From an uncultured archaeon (GTDB taxonomy: Archaea > Nanobdellota > Nanobdellia > Woesearchaeales > CAIVOO01), in the NCBI GenBank assembly GCA_903904885.1, contig CAIVED010000001.1, positions 1 to 42,373 of the forward strand: 42,373 nt of DNA. Reading direction: 5' to 3'. Under the pieces are notes generated by a model. The model was given only the letters and a program-made list of their open reading frames with translations, was not told the origin of the DNA and made no database searches. Each line of letters begins with the position of its first letter. Position 1 is the stretch's first letter. Positions 14,597 to 21,962 of the stretch are shown here, one piece after another. The position numbers and the translations under genes were made by a program.

Positions 14597-16295
14597 AAAG
14601 CTCATGTTTGAGGTTTACAAAAACTTCAAGCTTATTTTCAGGAACTGGAGCTCATTGATTCTGATAGTTCTTGCGCCGCTGTTCCTGATACTTATTGTCG
14701 GCTACTCTTTCAGCGGGGACCAACTTCATGACATAAAAATAGGGGTAATTGCCTCGGACTACACAGGGCTGGAGGATTTTGCCGCAAATGTGAGCAGCTT
14801 CGCGACCATCGTGCAGTACAGCAGCGTTAACAGGTGCATAGGGGACATGATTTCAGAAAAGGCCCACCTATGCCTTGAGATAAAAGGCATGCTCAGCTCA
14901 TCGGCAGGAGAGGTGCCCTCAGGGGATGTGACCTTCTACTATGACAATACAAAAAAGAAAACAAGCCTGCTTCTGATAAGCCAGCTCAAGGACTTTTTTG
15001 GGCTTACGTCGGAAAAAATAGCGCTCATATCCACTGAGCAGATTTTCTCAAACATACAGGACATGCTTGATTTCATTAACTCTCAGGTTACGGAGGTTGG
15101 GCAGACAAAAGCAGAGGCGGAAAAAATAAGGGATGGCCTTACTGAGAGAAAATACAAGCTTATCGCCATAAGAGATGAATTTGAGCCAAGATACATTTAC
15201 CTGAAGGAGCTCCAGCAGGGATTCCAGGAAAGAATCAACATTTTTTCAAACGATACGGACATGATGATTAGCTCCGCAGAGAATGCAAAGAGCGCCGCAG
15301 AAGCAATAAAATCGCTTAATCTTGTGCCTGAAAATTCAACTGAATTTTCCATGATTGATTCCTCCATCGCAAATCTGCAAAGCAGCATTGACCGGATGAA
15401 GTCCGGAAGGGACTCTGCCTACTCCCAGCTCGAAAAAATCAACGACTCGCTTAATGAGATTGCCTACCAGCTTGACAGCATAAACCAGTCCCTGAACGAC
15501 GAGATTTCAGCAACTGACAATTACATAACCCTGATTAACCAGAGCATCAAGCGCATTGATGAAATAACCGCAGAATCGCAGCAGAGAATGCAGAACCTTT
15601 CGGCACTGAGCCCTGAGCTTGCCAAGCAAATAAGCAGGCCCATAACCCAGAGCTTTACAGAGCTTGTAAAAAACGTGAAGGACGTCCAGCTTGCGTTCCC
15701 CATACTTCTGTCAACAATAATAATATTCATAAGCATAATATTCGCAAACATAATCACCGCGCTTGAACTCGGGGGAAAGGCCTATGTGAGAAACATACTT
15801 GCCCCGGTAAATGACCTGCTTTTCACATCAGGCATAGCGCTGACCAATTTCATAATCATAATGTTCCAGGTGGCTGTACTTTTGCTTGTTACCCAGGCAA
15901 GATTCAAGGTTGATGTCCTTTCCCGCCTTGGCGCAATGGTGCCGGTGATAGTTGTCCTTATACTTTTGTTTGTCTTTGTCGGCATGGCGCTGGCGTATTT
16001 GTCAAAGAACATACAAACTTCAATACTCATCTCAACATTTGTTGCCCTGGGATTCTTCCTTTTCAGCGACACAATCAACGCCCTTGAGTCCATGCCCGTC
16101 CTGGCAGCAAGGATTGCTGCATTCAACCCGGTAGTTATGGTAAACGGCATGTTCCGGCAGATAATTTTCTTCGATGCCACACTTGGCCAGATTTCCAGCC
16201 AGTTCACGCTTCTCTGCATATACGCCGCAGGCCTATTGGTGGTATTGGTTATCGTTTCAAAAATCAAGAACAAAATGCGGCTGAAGGATTACTGA
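14583..16295 (+). CDS. ABC-2 type permease with coiled-coil extracytoplasmic domain
   Basis: The 570-aa partner of the ATPase has one N-terminal membrane segment (~residues 22-42, LILIVLAPLFLILIVGYSF). A ~330-residue extracytoplasmic region follows, with a long coiled coil (~165-350) rich in Ser, Asn and Gln. Five to six C-terminal membrane segments complete the ABC-2 layout. This architecture resembles YhgE/Pip-type and MmpL-independent exporters of bacteria. The substrate is unknown. It ends 1 nt before the convergent unknown gene. Confidence 0.9.
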   Translation: MKALEKLMFEVYKNFKLIFRNWSSLILIVLAPLFLILIVGYSFSGDQLHDIKIGVIASDYTGLEDFAANVSSFATIVQYSSVNRCIGDMISEKAHLCLEIKGMLSSSAGEVPSGDVTFYYDNTKKKTSLLLISQLKDFFGLTSEKIALISTEQIFSNIQDMLDFINSQVTEVGQTKAEAEKIRDGLTERKYKLIAIRDEFEPRYIYLKELQQGFQERINIFSNDTDMMISSAENAKSAAEAIKSLNLVPENSTEFSMIDSSIANLQSSIDRMKSGRDSAYSQLEKINDSLNEIAYQLDSINQSLNDEISATDNYITLINQSIKRIDEITAESQQRMQNLSALSPELAKQISRPITQSFTELVKNVKDVQLAFPILLSTIIIFISIIFANIITALELGGKAYVRNILAPVNDLLFTSGIALTNFIIIMFQVAVLLLVTQARFKVDVLSRLGAMVPVIVVLILLFVFVGMALAYLSKNIQTSILISTFVALGFFLFSDTINALESMPVLAARIAAFNPVVMVNGMFRQIIFFDATLGQISSQFTLLCIYAAGLLVVLVIVSKIKNKMRLKDY

Positions 16296-16748
16296 TTACC
16301 TGCGCCAGTTGGAAATTGCGGAATCCAAAATATTTCTCACCCAACTGATTATAAGCGGCCCAACTCTTGCAACCTCTTCTCCTGTCAAACCCCGGATAGG
16401 GAACCGCTCCACAGGGTAATATTCTCCTCCACTGACCAAAACATTCATGTACACTACAAGCCAATTTATGTCATCATTAATTGCATAATCCTCGTCAGCT
16501 CTCAGGCTCATCGCCAGAATATTCTTTTCGAAGGAATCTCCTTTTTTTACTGGAACAATCCCAACTTCAATATCAAAAAGATTGTTTCTCATATCTGTAA
16601 ATGAAGTTCTAACTGAGTCATGATGCTTAACAGACACGTGCCAGCCAAGTTTATTTTTCTTGTCAACTATTTTGTAATTGTCAGTTATTTCCTTGAATAG
16701 CCATTGGCATAAGATCTTGAAATTTTTATTATCAGTTATATTTTTCAT
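16296..16748 (-). CDS. Unknown 150-aa protein
   Basis: No family is recognised. The protein is soluble, has alternating short strands and helices (WHVSVKHHDSVRTSF, LFDIEVGIVPVKKG) and ends with a hydrophobic helix and Arg-Arg. It lies 2 nt downstream of the desuccinylase-like gene and is probably co-transcribed with it. Confidence 0.7.
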   Translation of the reverse strand: MKNITDNKNFKILCQWLFKEITDNYKIVDKKNKLGWHVSVKHHDSVRTSFTDMRNNLFDIEVGIVPVKKGDSFEKNILAMSLRADEDYAINDDINWLVVYMNVLVSGGEYYPVERFPIRGLTGEEVARVGPLIISWVRNILDSAISNWRR

Positions 16749-16750
16749 CT

Positions 16751-17740
16751 TTACTGAATAATCCCAAGTGCCATCACCGGCGTGCCGGGAAATGCCACTG
16801 ATGTGTCAGAAAGCCCGAGAATAACGCAGTCCTGCAGGGCATTTATTGTTTCCATCGTCTTGCCGAAGGCGTTGTAGACCTTTGCAATCGGCTGGCCTTT
16901 TTTTACTATGTCGCCGGCCTTCACCACAAATCGCACAATCCCGCTTGTGGAGCTTGCAGGGTCGCTGGAGTATTTCAGTATTTTTCCCAGGGCAGGCTCT
17001 GCAACAGGATATGAAAAATCCTCTGTTTTTTCAAACATGCCCAGCTCGGAAAGTATGTTCAGGACAGACTTTACGCCAATTTCAACATTTTTCTCATTCA
17101 CCACATAGGACTCGCCAAGTTCCATGGTGACCGCGGGAATGTTTTTCTGCACAAGGCTGTAGGTCAGTGATTTGTTTAGGTCCTGCTCTTCCACCAGCTT
17201 TGCCGGCTCCTCGACCATTATCAGCCCGGTTTTCTTTACAAATGACTTGACCTTTTCATATATCTCCTTGTTTTTGAATGCCGGCGCAGGGTCTATCAAA
17301 ACATAGGGCACTGTCTGGCTCCAGTCATTGTGCAAATCCAGTACAACCGTGGGATTTGTTTTTGTGATTGATGTGAATATTTTTTCGGCGATTCTCTCTG
17401 CCAGGGAGCCGTTTTTGTCTCCCGGGAAAGCCCTGTTAAGGTCCTCTTCGCTTATGTTGATATGCCGAGACGCGGTTTCAAATCCAATTGGGTTCATTAA
17501 GGGGAATGCATAAACCGTGCCTTTAAGCAGCGGCTTCTTTTTCAGCAGTTTGAATATTTCCTGTATTATGACAATGCCCCCAAGCTCATCCCCATGGACG
17601 CAGGCAGTCAGCCAGACAACCGGGCCTGAATTAACGCTTTTTGCCTCCATAACCGGCAGCTTTCTCTGGGAAAGGTCTGAACCTGTCAGAATCTTAAGAA
17701 AAGAGTATTCTATCTTCTGGGCCTGGTTTAGCTTTTTCAT
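16751..17740 (-). CDS. Succinylglutamate desuccinylase/aspartoacylase-family deacylase
   Basis: The 329-aa protein has the M14-like zinc site: LTACVHGDELGG (His and Glu ligands at ~45-48), then VVLDLHNDWSQ (His) and the catalytic-type Glu in VTMELGES. The family hydrolyses N-acyl amino acids or related amides; which one cannot be told here. The C-terminal ~90 residues form a beta-rich biotinyl-like domain (IVRFVVKAGDIVKKGQPIA), common in this branch. It is transcribed with the 16296 gene. Confidence 0.85.
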   Translation of the reverse strand: MKKLNQAQKIEYSFLKILTGSDLSQRKLPVMEAKSVNSGPVVWLTACVHGDELGGIVIIQEIFKLLKKKPLLKGTVYAFPLMNPIGFETASRHINISEEDLNRAFPGDKNGSLAERIAEKIFTSITKTNPTVVLDLHNDWSQTVPYVLIDPAPAFKNKEIYEKVKSFVKKTGLIMVEEPAKLVEEQDLNKSLTYSLVQKNIPAVTMELGESYVVNEKNVEIGVKSVLNILSELGMFEKTEDFSYPVAEPALGKILKYSSDPASSTSGIVRFVVKAGDIVKKGQPIAKVYNAFGKTMETINALQDCVILGLSDTSVAFPGTPVMALGIIQ

Positions 17741-17810
17741 AGTCCTGCTTATTCCGCATGATTATTTAAAGATTTGCCCGGAATCCAATAGAAAATTAAG
17801 AATAATGCAA

Positions 17811-18116
17811 TCAGACCTTTTCTTCGTTATTCTTGACTTCCAGCCTGCCCGTCCTTCCGGAGGTTACCTGAAGCTTGCCCTGGAACTCCGAAACATAGCC
17901 GTCAAATATGGAAATAACGTCCCCTTCCTTGACCAGGTCAACCTGCTCATTCCAAAGGGAGCAGTCCACTTTGCCAGAATCATCTTCCAGTACAGCGGTT
18001 GCGACCCTGCCTTTCTTTCCGAATTTCTCGAATTCCCTTATTGAGCCGACTTTGGCAACCCTGACATTCTCAAGGTTGACATTCTTCATTCCTGCTGTTA
18101 GTTCGCTTATTTTCAT
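17811..18116 (-). CDS. OB-fold nucleic-acid-binding protein (SSB/RPA-like)
   Basis: The 101-aa protein is a single OB fold of the archaeal RPA/SOSS-B type: KISELTAGMKNVNL, then TAVLEDDSGKVDCSLWNEQVD, EGDVISIFDGYV and GKLQVTSGR. Proteins of this kind bind single-stranded DNA or act as subunits of RPA. A TATA box centred ~25 nt upstream (18138-18147) supports a leaderless start. It is divergent from the SIMPL gene. Confidence 0.85.
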   Translation of the reverse strand: MKISELTAGMKNVNLENVRVAKVGSIREFEKFGKKGRVATAVLEDDSGKVDCSLWNEQVDLVKEGDVISIFDGYVSEFQGKLQVTSGRTGRLEVKNNEEKV

Positions 18117-18161
18117 TTTATGTGTTAAAATGGCTCTATTTAAAAAACTAACTGAAGCATT

Positions 18162-18179
18162 CTAAGGCAAAAACCTTAG
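18162..18179. promoter_or_regulatory. Inverted repeat between divergent OB-fold and SIMPL genes
   Basis: CTAAGG-caaaaa-CCTTAG is a 6-bp inverted repeat located between the two TATA boxes. It may bind a regulator of one or both genes. Confidence 0.4.
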
Positions 18180-18222
18180 TTTAAGGGAATATTTATATAA
18201 AAAAGGCTATTTTATGGGAATT

Positions 18223-18966
18223 ATGAAACAGACAAACACAACGGCAATAATAGTAGCAATTGTTATAGTGATTGGAGCACTGATCGGGGTTTGGCTTCTT
18301 GTTAGCAGGATACCTGCAGCAACAACTGCAAACACAATCTCTGCAACAGGGAACTCCCAGATTACAGTGATGCCTGATGAGGCAACAGTATACCTTCTTG
18401 TGGAAACAAGAGCGGTTTCAGCGGACGCAGCAAAGAATGACAACTCAAGGATTTCTGAGGCTGTTAACACCGCTTTGCTGAACGTGAACATTGACCGGAA
18501 AGACATTCAGACCCAGAATTTCAACATCTACCCTGAATACGACTGGTCCAACGGAAACCAGACATTGAAGGGCTATGTGGCTTCAAACCAGATTAATGTC
18601 AAGACAACTGACTTCAACAATGTCGGAAAAATAGTTGATGCCGGCGTTGACAAGGGCGCTCTTGTTAATTCAATAAACTTCGACCTGTCAAATGCCAAAA
18701 CAAACGAGTACAAGAAATCTGTTCTTGCAAATGCATCCCAGGATGCAAAAGCAAAGGCAGAGGCCATTGCAGCAGGTCTTGGCAAAAAGCTCGGAAACCT
18801 TGTTTCAGTGCAGGCATCTGACTACAACTACATGCCTTACCCAATATACGCCAGGAGCGACATGATGGCAGGCGGAGCTGCAGAAGCGAAAGTGGCAGCA
18901 ACCAACATCCAGCCCCACAGCCTTGACGTGACTGCAACAGTTTCGGTAAGCTACGAGATAAGGTAA
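18223..18966 (+). CDS. SIMPL-domain (DUF541) extracytoplasmic protein
   Basis: The protein has one N-terminal membrane anchor (~residues 7-30, AIIVAIVIVIGALIGVWLLV) and then the SIMPL fold: ISATGNSQITVMPDEATVYL and repeated beta-alpha-beta units. Bacterial members are linked to oxidative stress tolerance or kinase signalling; the archaeal role is unknown. Two ATGs are possible (18214 and 18223). I chose 18223 because TTTATATA (18192-18199) is centred 27.5 nt before it, matching the other leaderless genes here. The tail AKVAATNIQPHSLDVTATVSVSY matches the family. Confidence 0.85.
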   Translation: MKQTNTTAIIVAIVIVIGALIGVWLLVSRIPAATTANTISATGNSQITVMPDEATVYLLVETRAVSADAAKNDNSRISEAVNTALLNVNIDRKDIQTQNFNIYPEYDWSNGNQTLKGYVASNQINVKTTDFNNVGKIVDAGVDKGALVNSINFDLSNAKTNEYKKSVLANASQDAKAKAEAIAAGLGKKLGNLVSVQASDYNYMPYPIYARSDMMAGGAAEAKVAATNIQPHSLDVTATVSVSYEIR

Positions 18967-19005
18967 ATTATTTTTTGTTTTCTTTTTTTATTTCTTCTTC
19001 CAATA
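18967..19005 (+). terminator. T-rich terminator after the SIMPL gene
   Basis: A run of T tracts (TTATTTTTTG, then TCTTTTTTTA) directly follows the stop codon, the usual form of an archaeal terminator. Structured element E copy 2 begins a few bases later. Confidence 0.45.
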
Positions 19006-19018
19006 AGAATATTTTTCT

Positions 19019-19165
19019 GGGCAAGCCTTAAACTCACTGATTGCTTTTTTGTTTGTCTTTATTGCCAGGCTTGCAGTAAACTGCCTTCGGCAGTTAATAA
19101 TTATCTTCTTGCATGGCACTTAAGCAAAAGAAGTTGAACAAACAAAAAGAATAATGCAAGAACCA
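19019..19165 (-). repeat. Structured intergenic element E, copy 2 (short form)
   Basis: Read on the minus strand it starts TGGTTCTTGCATTA, has AAGTGCCATGCAAG and CCTGGCAATAAAG as stem halves, and ends TTTAAGGCTTGCCC. In place of the long-form hairpins the centre holds one short hairpin, ACTGCCgaaGGCAGT. It lies between convergent genes. Confidence 0.75.
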
Positions 19166-19191
19166 AAAAACAGGATTTTATTTAATGACGC

Positions 19192-20079
19192 TCAGGTTTT
19201 TATATTCGCCTGATTTTGCACGATTCCATTCGCAAATCCTTTCCCGAATGAGAAACCAAATCCGTTCATCATGCCTGCAAAGATGTCAAATATTGATGAT
19301 TTCTTTTCGTATTCAACGTAATTGATTTCCTTGAGATTCTCCCTCTTCTTTATTATCTCCTCAGCCACTTCCTTTCCGCCCAGGAAGTCAACAAGCCCGA
19401 GATTCTTCGCTTCCATGCCAAGGTAGAATTTTCCGTTGGCAAGCTTTCTGACGCTATCAACGCTCATGTTCCTGTTTTCTGCAACAGACTGGATGAAATA
19501 CTCATGCATGAGGTCAAGGGTGTTCTGGAGTGATTTTCTCTCAGAATCTGTCAGCGGCTTGTAGGGCGAGCCGATGTCCTTGTAATCCCCGGCAATCATT
19601 CTCTCGTAGGTTATGTTAAACCTGCCAAGCAGGCCTGAAAAATCCAGGTACGAGCCGTAAACTCCGATGCTTCCGGTTATTGAAAGCGGATGCGCCACAA
19701 TCTTGTATGCAGATGAAGCAACCCAATATGCGCCTGAAGTCCCTGATTCCCTTATCCAGGCAACAACGGTTTTATTTGAATTTTTAACTGCATCTGCTAT
19801 CTCTGCAGAAGCGACCGGAGTCCCTCCCGGCGAATCAATTTCAAGCAGGATTGCCTTTATTGAAGAGTCGGCATTTGCTTTTTTTATTGAATCCACAATA
19901 TCCGATGATGAAACAACCCCGGAATTCAGGAATCCCCCGCTTTCGGACATGATGGCCCCGCTTATTTTTATGTGGGCAACATTGCCGAAGTCTCCCTGGC
20001 TGAACAAAGACGCAACCAGCCAGCTAAGAATGAACAGGGAAATTATTATCGCTATTGTTATTTTTATCTTGCCTTCCAT
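19192..20079 (-). CDS. sppA: Signal peptide peptidase SppA (S49 serine protease)
   Basis: This membrane protease degrades cleaved signal peptides or quality-control substrates. An N-terminal membrane helix (6-25) leads to the S49 domain. Nucleophile Ser115 lies in ESGTSGAYWVAS and the general-base Lys167 in GDYKDIGSP, giving the Ser-Lys dyad of the short archaeal and Bacillus-type SppA (295 aa). The oxyanion/structural motif LLEIDSPGG is present. It overlaps the upstream RDD gene by 16 nt, so the two are an operon. Confidence 0.93.
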   Translation of the reverse strand: MEGKIKITIAIIISLFILSWLVASLFSQGDFGNVAHIKISGAIMSESGGFLNSGVVSSSDIVDSIKKANADSSIKAILLEIDSPGGTPVASAEIADAVKNSNKTVVAWIRESGTSGAYWVASSAYKIVAHPLSITGSIGVYGSYLDFSGLLGRFNITYERMIAGDYKDIGSPYKPLTDSERKSLQNTLDLMHEYFIQSVAENRNMSVDSVRKLANGKFYLGMEAKNLGLVDFLGGKEVAEEIIKKRENLKEINYVEYEKKSSIFDIFAGMMNGFGFSFGKGFANGIVQNQANIKT

Positions 20080-20516
20080 TTTTCAACCTCGACTGTTTTT
20101 GTCTTTGTGAGCATCTCGCTTAGTGAAATTCTCTTCCAGATTATAAATATTGGGTCCAGAACCCACAAAAATACGAACGGGATGAAAGGAAGCAGGAAAA
20201 GATTCCGCCCGAAGGCCTGCATTACTGACATCCTTCTGTCATCTGCAGAGACAGAAACAATCCTCATCAGCATCTTGCCGACTGTCTGGCCAAGCAGGTA
20301 TTCAAAAAGCGTGAAATAGAGAATGCCGATGATTGAAACTGCTATAATAAGCTGTGTCATGGGGCCCTGATAGGCCAGGAAAGAATAATTGATGGCATTT
20401 GCCGCCTTTTCAGCTATATTGTTAAAAGGGTAAAGCAAAAGAAAATCCATTATCAGCAAATCAAAGACAAACGCCCCAAGCCTTTTCCAGGTTGAGCAAA
20501 GAATGAGTTTTGGCAT
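20064..20516 (-). CDS. RDD-family membrane protein
   Basis: This ~150-aa protein has three predicted membrane segments (VFDLLIMDFLLLYPF, LIIAVSIIGILYFTLF, FLLPFIPFVFLWVL) and the RDD pattern: Arg in WKRLGAFVFD, then Asp, and the loop LGQTVGKMLMRI. Its transport or other role is unknown. I chose ATG 20516 over the TTG at 20525; the sequence MPKLIL begins there. It is the first gene of the RDD-sppA operon. Confidence 0.85.
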   Translation of the reverse strand: MPKLILCSTWKRLGAFVFDLLIMDFLLLYPFNNIAEKAANAINYSFLAYQGPMTQLIIAVSIIGILYFTLFEYLLGQTVGKMLMRIVSVSADDRRMSVMQAFGRNLFLLPFIPFVFLWVLDPIFIIWKRISLSEMLTKTKTVEVEKWKAR

Positions 20517-20606
20517 GGGAGTCAATTTTTTTGGTTATTTAAAAGGTTTGTGCTGATTGGCCATTTTCAAAAACATTTATAAACCAATACTATTAATTTG
20601 AGAGCA

Positions 20607-20954
20607 ATGGGAAGAAAAGAAGAAGAATTGACCGAGCAGCAGAGGATTGAGACAGAAATCAGGAGGATTCATCTTCCAAGGGGCAGGGAAGTTCTGGGAA
20701 TGGCCACAAGAATGCTAGGCTCAAGCCGTGTTGAAGTCAAATGCTTTGACAGCAAGACAAGGGTCTGCAGGATTCCCGGCAGATTGAAGCGTTCTTTGTG
20801 GGTCAAGGAAGGCAATATTGTGATTGTTGAGCCCTGGGAATATTCCGGTGATACAAAGGGAGACATAGTATACAAATACACACCGACACAGGTTGGTTTC
20901 CTCAGGTCAAGGGGCTATCTCAAGGCGCTCGAGCAGATACAGGGGGAGTTCTGA
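20607..20954 (+). CDS. eif1a: Translation initiation factor aIF1A
   Basis: This S1-like OB-fold protein (115 aa) promotes initiator tRNA binding and scanning or start selection on the small subunit. Landmarks are EVLGMATRMLGSSRVEVKC, RVCRIPGRLKR and the typical W(V/I)xxGDxVLVxPW form, here LWVKEGNIVIVEPWEY, then GDIVYKYTPTQV. I use the ATG at 20607; an upstream in-frame TTG at 20598 is less likely. It is convergent with the lspA operon. Confidence 0.96.
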   Translation: MGRKEEELTEQQRIETEIRRIHLPRGREVLGMATRMLGSSRVEVKCFDSKTRVCRIPGRLKRSLWVKEGNIVIVEPWEYSGDTKGDIVYKYTPTQVGFLRSRGYLKALEQIQGEF

Positions 20955-20991
20955 TTTTTTATTTAATTCCTTTAGATAAAAACCCATTTAC

Positions 20992-21150
20992 TGGTTCTTG
21001 CATTACTCTTGCTGTTTAGCTTGCTTCTTATGCTCGACTGCCATGCGAGAAAATAATATTTATCTGTCAAGCGCAGCACAGACAGATTAAAGCAGTTCTG
21101 GCAATCAGGGCCAACATCCTAAGCAATAAGCAGAGTTAAGACCTGCCCAG
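20992..21150 (+). repeat. Structured intergenic element E, copy 3 (short form)
   Basis: It starts TGGTTCTTGCATTA, contains ACTGCCATGCGAG and TTCTGGCAATC as stem halves, and ends GAGTTAAGACCTGCCCAG, close to the end of copies 2 and 4. Its central hairpin is CTGTCaagcgcagcaCAGACAG-like, unlike the others in sequence but in the same place. It lies between convergent aIF1A and lspA. Confidence 0.75.
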
Positions 21151-21156
21151 AGAAAA

Positions 21157-21624
21157 TTATTTTGCTCTAATCTTCGCCGTGCCTTTGCTCCAAAAAATTT
21201 CTTTAGCAATCAGCCCAATAATCCCCACGTTCAGATAGATGTCCGCAAAGTTGAACACAGGCCAGATCCGGAAGTCAATGAAATCTGTAACATAGCCAAA
21301 AGCAACCCTGTCAATCAGATTCCCCACAATCCCGGCAATCAGGAAAAACAGCATAACCCTGCTGAATTTGTCTTCTGGGAATTTGTCATGGAAATAAATC
21401 ACAATCCCGAGAACAATCAGATAAATCCAAATCATGTAATTATTAATCCCCTGAAAAAGTCCGAAGGCGATGCCGAAATTCTGCACAAATGTGAGATGAA
21501 ATACGTTTTTTATCAGGGGAACCGATTCGGCCATGCCCCTTGCAAAAAATTTTGCCAGCTGGTCAGCAGCAATCAAGACCATTATGAGAAAATATAAAAA
21601 ACTGCCCTGCTTCTTCTTCACCAT
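21157..21624 (-). CDS. lspA: Lipoprotein signal peptidase (LspA, signal peptidase II)
   Basis: This membrane aspartyl protease cleaves prolipoproteins before the lipobox Cys. The 155-aa protein has four membrane segments. Conserved positions are Asp21 in AADQLAKF, the NFGIAFGLF motif, catalytic Asp105 in GNLIDRVAFGYVTDF and Asp128 in VFNFADIYLNVG. LspA is a bacterial enzyme not typical of well-studied archaea, so lateral transfer is likely. A lipobox protein is encoded at 34862-35482. It overlaps the coiled-coil gene by 7 nt and ends the 872-aa/coiled-coil/lspA operon. Confidence 0.93.
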   Translation of the reverse strand: MVKKKQGSFLYFLIMVLIAADQLAKFFARGMAESVPLIKNVFHLTFVQNFGIAFGLFQGINNYMIWIYLIVLGIVIYFHDKFPEDKFSRVMLFFLIAGIVGNLIDRVAFGYVTDFIDFRIWPVFNFADIYLNVGIIGLIAKEIFWSKGTAKIRAK

Positions 21625-21962
21625 TTTATTGTTTCCTTTTTCTGGGCATTTTCCATTTTGTCAAGCCGGTGGTTGATGTTTTCAAGCATGGCTTTTATGG
21701 TGTCGAGCTTTGACGAGAGAAGCTCCATGCTCCTTGAAATGTCTTTTGAAGCAAGCTCTCCTTTGTAGGAATCAGACTCCCTGAATGCAGATGGCTGCTC
21801 AAATGAGGGCGCTGAAGGCAGGTTAAACGAAGGCACCTCCGGCGTTTCAGGCACAGAGAATTTCGACTCCACAGGCGGGAGATTGACATCAAGCCTGAGC
21901 GGCTCTATGCCGATGCCGAGTTTGGGCTCATTTTTCTTTTTAAGGAATGAAAAAAATCTCAT
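21618..21962 (-). CDS. Pro-rich, C-terminal coiled-coil protein (114 aa)
   Basis: An N-terminal basic patch (MRFFSFLKKK) leads into a low-complexity Pro/Ser region (~20-62) and then a coiled coil (~72-110, SMELLSSKLDTIKAMLENI). The true start is the ATG at 21962, which overlaps the stop of the Ig-repeat gene as ATGA; the longer frame above it is inside that gene. No enzymatic motif is present. It may be a scaffold for the neighbouring surface protein, by position only. Confidence 0.75.
   Translation of the reverse strand: MRFFSFLKKKNEPKLGIGIEPLRLDVNLPPVESKFSVPETPEVPSFNLPSAPSFEQPSAFRESDSYKGELASKDISRSMELLSSKLDTIKAMLENINHRLDKMENAQKKETIKW

Noticed and set aside
15782-16273. 163-aa antisense ORF within the ABC-2 permease
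   Set aside because: It is a shadow of a hydrophobic coding region on the opposite strand with no start signal.
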